DNA from: Thermoanaerobaculia bacterium
GTDB lineage: Bacteria > Acidobacteriota > Thermoanaerobaculia > Multivoradales > JAHEKO01
Assembly: GCA_945787525.1 (NCBI GenBank)
Contig: CALZJC010000001.1
Span: 1-32,558, forward strand
Direction of reading: 5' to 3'
DNA: 32,558 nt
Below the pieces are notes generated by a model. It searched no databases. It was not told the DNA's origin and saw only the letters and a program-made list of their open reading frames with translations. Below are positions 30,440-32,558 of this stretch, in pieces. Each line of letters starts with the position of its first letter. The first letter of the stretch is position 1. Made by a program: the position numbers and the translations under genes.

Positions 30440-31054
30440 CTAGCACGGCGGCAGCAACAGGCGCCGCTCCAGCTCGCGCCGGCAGTCGCCCGGTCCTCGT
30501 GCCCTGCAGGCCTGGAAACCGAGAGCATGCGCTGCCTCGACGTTGGGTGGCGCGTCGTCGAAGAAGAGGATCTCGCCGGGGGTCAGGTCCAGCTCGCGGC
30601 AGACATGCTCGAACGCCTCCGGGTCGGGCTTGAGCAGACCCGTCTCGAACGAGGGGAAGGCGCGGTGGAGGCGGCGGTCGAACTGCATCTTGCGGGAGAC
30701 CCGGGGCCAGTGCAGCCGGTTGGTGTTGCTCAGACAGGCCACCAGGTAGTGTGGCCGTAGCTCGTCGAGGAGCTCGGTGGCGCCCTCGAGCGGTCCGCCG
30801 ACGAAGCCTCGCAGCTCGTCGAGCACGGCCCCGGGCGACAGGTCGAGGCGGAACTCCTCGAGGAAGCCGATGGCGAACTGCTCTGGGCTCAGCCGGCCGC
30901 GCTCGAAGTCGCGCACGCTCCCTGAGCCCAGCCAGCGGCGCCAGTGCTCTTCGCCCACCTCGGCGTCGCCGAGCCACTCGGCCACCCGCTCGACGCCGCG
31001 AAAGCGGACCAGCACGCCGCCGAGGTCGAAGAGGATGCAGCGGATGGCGCTCAC
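30440..31054 (-). CDS. HAD-superfamily hydrolase (subfamily IA)
   Basis: The 204-residue product starts at a GTG overlapping the stop of the UbiX-type gene (GTGA). HAD motif I is ILFDLGGVLV near residues 7-16, with the nucleophilic Asp; the second Asp is replaced by Gly, as in the DLGGV subgroup. Motif II is CLSNTN near residue 113, motif III is KPDPEAFEH near residue 148 and motif IV is FFDDAPPNVEAA near residue 170. A helical cap lies between motifs I and II. Members of this group dephosphorylate small phospho-metabolites such as sugar or nucleotide phosphates. Translational coupling to ubiX suggests co-expression, though the functional link is unclear. Confidence 0.88.
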   Translation of the reverse strand: MSAIRCILFDLGGVLVRFRGVERVAEWLGDAEVGEEHWRRWLGSGSVRDFERGRLSPEQFAIGFLEEFRLDLSPGAVLDELRGFVGGPLEGATELLDELRPHYLVACLSNTNRLHWPRVSRKMQFDRRLHRAFPSFETGLLKPDPEAFEHVCRELDLTPGEILFFDDAPPNVEAAHALGFQACRARGPGDCRRELERRLLLPPC

Positions 31055-31659
31055 TCGCCCCAGCGCAGCCCGTCCTCGCCAGCCTCGTCGATGCCCAGCC
31101 GGTCGAGGATGCGCAGGCAGTAGTGATCGAGAAAGCGATCGAACGACTCGCCGCCGATGTAGAAGGCGGGCAGCGGCGGCAGGATGACCGCGCCGGCATA
31201 GGCCAGCCGGCGCAGGTTCTCGAGATGGACCACGGTCAGCGGCGTCTCGCGGAAGCCGAGGACCAGCGGCCAGCGCTCCTTGAGCGCCACCGCGCCGGCG
31301 CGGTGCACCAGGGTGCGCGCCGAGCCGGTGGCCAGCGCCCCGAGGGTGCCGGAGCTGCAGGGTAGGACCACCGTGCCGTCTAGGCGGTGCGAGCCCGAGG
31401 CGATGCTCGCATCGAGCTCGCTGTCGCGGTGCACGGTCACACGTGCCGTCTCCTCGGGCGTCAGATCGCAAGCCGCCACCAGGTCGGCCGCGCCGGTCCG
31501 CTTCTCGCCCAGCTCGTGGCGCAGCACCTGGCTGGCGCCTGCGGAGACCACCAGATGGACCCGCTCCACTTCGTCGCGCAGCGCCAGCACCTTGAGCAGA
31601 TGCCGCGGCAGCTGCATGCCGGAGGCGCCGGTGACGAGCAACGCGATGCGGTGCGGCAC
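31051..31659 (-). CDS. ubiX: UbiX-type flavin prenyltransferase
   Basis: The 202-residue product (GTG 31659, GGAGG 4 bases upstream) has the FMN-binding ALLVTGASG at residues 6-14, a central LPCSSGTLGALATGSARTL segment near residue 105 (conserved CS), RAGAVALKERWPLVLGFRETP near residue 128, HLENLRRLAYAGAVILPPLPAFY near residue 152, and LDHYCLRILDRLGI. UbiX attaches dimethylallyl to FMN to make prenylated flavin for UbiD-type decarboxylases. The window also encodes MqnE, and the futalosine pathway uses a UbiX-like/UbiD-like pair (MqnQ/MqnL-M) late in the route, so this could be that UbiX. No UbiD gene is in the window. Confidence 0.9.
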   Translation of the reverse strand: MPHRIALLVTGASGMQLPRHLLKVLALRDEVERVHLVVSAGASQVLRHELGEKRTGAADLVAACDLTPEETARVTVHRDSELDASIASGSHRLDGTVVLPCSSGTLGALATGSARTLVHRAGAVALKERWPLVLGFRETPLTVVHLENLRRLAYAGAVILPPLPAFYIGGESFDRFLDHYCLRILDRLGIDEAGEDGLRWGE

Positions 31660-31676
31660 GGCGCCTCCAGCCCGTA

Positions 31677-32558
31677 CTAGGAGGCGAGCTCGCCCAGGGT
31701 GGCGGTCAGCAGCTTCCAGAACCGTCCCACCGAGTCGATCTTCACCCGCTCGTCGGGCGAGTGGGGAAACTCGATCTGCGGTCCGAACGAGATCATGTCC
31801 ATGCCCGGGATCATCTCGCCGATGAGGCCGCACTCGAGACCGGCGTGCACCGCCTCGACCTTCGGGTCGACGCCCAGCTCGCGCTCGTGCAGCGCCTTGA
31901 CCACGCGCAGCAGCTCGGACTTCATGTCCGGTTCCCAGCCGGGGTAGCCGTCGTGCTCGTCGGCCGCGGCGCCGGCCAGCTCGGCGGTAGCGCGGATCTT
32001 GCCGCGTAGCGCCTCGAGCGCCGAGGCGACCGAGCTGCGCGTCGACATACAGATGTCGAGCTTGCCGTCGGCCACCTGGGCGGTGGCCAGGTTGGTGCTC
32101 GTTTCCACCAGTCCGGGGATGTCGTAGCTCATGGTCTCGATGCCGTGTGGCAGCGCGGCCAGCAGGCGCATGATCGCCTGGCTGCTCGCATCGTCCCAGC
32201 ACTCGGCCGGCGCCTCGCCGGCGCTGATCGAGATGGCGACGTCCGGCTCGACGGTCTTGAGCTCCCTGGCGATCGCCGTGACCTGCGCCTCGAGAGCGGC
32301 GGCGACGGCATCGCGATCGGCGGCCGCGACCACCGCGGTAGCGAACGACTCGCGCGGGATGGCGTTGTGGGCGGTGCCGCCGGCGAACGACGCCAGGCGG
32401 ATGGCGTGGTCGCGCGAGACCGCGTGCAGCGCCCGCGCCATGAGCTGGATGGCGTTGCCACGCTGCAGAAAGATGTCGCTCCCCGAGTGGCCGCCCTTGA
32501 GGCCGCTGAGCTTGAGGTCGAGCGCCGCGGCGCCCTGCGGCGCCGGCGCCGCGGTCAG
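31677..32558 (-). CDS. pepD: PepD-type aminoacyl-histidine dipeptidase, C-terminal part (cut by window edge)
   Basis: The frame is open from the right edge to the stop at 31677, giving 293 residues of an enzyme normally about 485 long, so the N-terminal ~190 residues with most metal ligands are outside the window. The visible part begins in the dimerisation/lid domain: LKLSGLKGGHSGSDIFLQRGN, then LASFAGGTAHNAIPRE. It continues into the C-terminal catalytic segment with VEAVHAGLECGLIGEMIPGMDMISFGPQI near the end, where the Glu and His contribute to the metal/active site. PepD (M20/M28-like metallopeptidase) hydrolyses Xaa-His dipeptides such as carnosine. The UbiX-type gene follows 17 bases downstream. 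Confidence 0.92.
   Translation of the reverse strand: MTAAPAPQGAAALDLKLSGLKGGHSGSDIFLQRGNAIQLMARALHAVSRDHAIRLASFAGGTAHNAIPRESFATAVVAAADRDAVAAALEAQVTAIARELKTVEPDVAISISAGEAPAECWDDASSQAIMRLLAALPHGIETMSYDIPGLVETSTNLATAQVADGKLDICMSTRSSVASALEALRGKIRATAELAGAAADEHDGYPGWEPDMKSELLRVVKALHERELGVDPKVEAVHAGLECGLIGEMIPGMDMISFGPQIEFPHSPDERVKIDSVGRFWKLLTATLGELAS

Overview
The window is GC-rich bacterial chromosome with dense, mostly overlapping gene pairs and frequent GTG and TTG starts. The gene mix fits a Gram-negative, probably environmental lineage, and Acidobacteriota is my best guess. The clues are an OmpH/Skp periplasmic chaperone, MacAB-type exporter genes, menaquinone synthesis through futalosine (MqnE), a CRTAC1/ASPIC FG-GAP protein and a collagen-like lipoprotein. 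The taxonomic call is inference only. No CRISPR array, rRNA, phage gene or transposase was seen.

Positions 1-5402 look like a tryptophan-degradation locus. A minus-strand operon (creatininase-family amidohydrolase, SDR, RidA-like protein, enoyl-CoA hydratase, acyl-CoA dehydrogenase cut by the left edge) diverges from plus-strand kynA and kynU. Together they suggest tryptophan > N-formylkynurenine > kynurenine > anthranilate, followed by CoA-thioester/beta-oxidation-like steps. No classical formamidase is visible, so the creatininase-family protein is a candidate for that step.

Positions 5408-8198 hold a compact membrane-lipid cassette: a YnbA-type CDP-alcohol phosphotransferase, a YnbB/CdsA-type cytidylyltransferase, a PlsC-type acyltransferase and a VTT/YqaA-type membrane protein. 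It ends in a 183-bp palindromic element. A shortened copy (21213-21307) and a single end (24797 onward) of the same element occur later, all touching or within a few bases of stop codons.

Positions 8390-12229 encode a membrane protein with a Vps62-like domain and no normal start codon, a FAD oxidoreductase and a family 2 glycosyltransferase. Positions 12307-17372 (minus) are a MacA/MacB-type export operon with one ATPase, two permeases and a periplasmic adaptor, followed by a small secreted protein.

Positions 17495-23773 hold a spermidine-synthase-like protein, OmpH/Skp, a DAHP synthase paired with a second RidA/chorismatase-like protein, tRNA-Arg(ACG), a small membrane-anchored protein, a MazF-type toxin-antitoxin pair with a clear operator and an apparently leaderless promoter, a deoxynucleoside kinase and MqnE.

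Positions 23928-32558 hold an alpha/beta hydrolase, a DinB-family protein, a secreted helical protein overlapping an FG-GAP/ASPIC protein, a molybdopterin oxidoreductase, and a minus-strand group: PepD-type dipeptidase (cut by the right edge), UbiX-type flavin prenyltransferase, HAD hydrolase and the collagen-like lipoprotein. No stretch longer than 300 bases lacks a feature.
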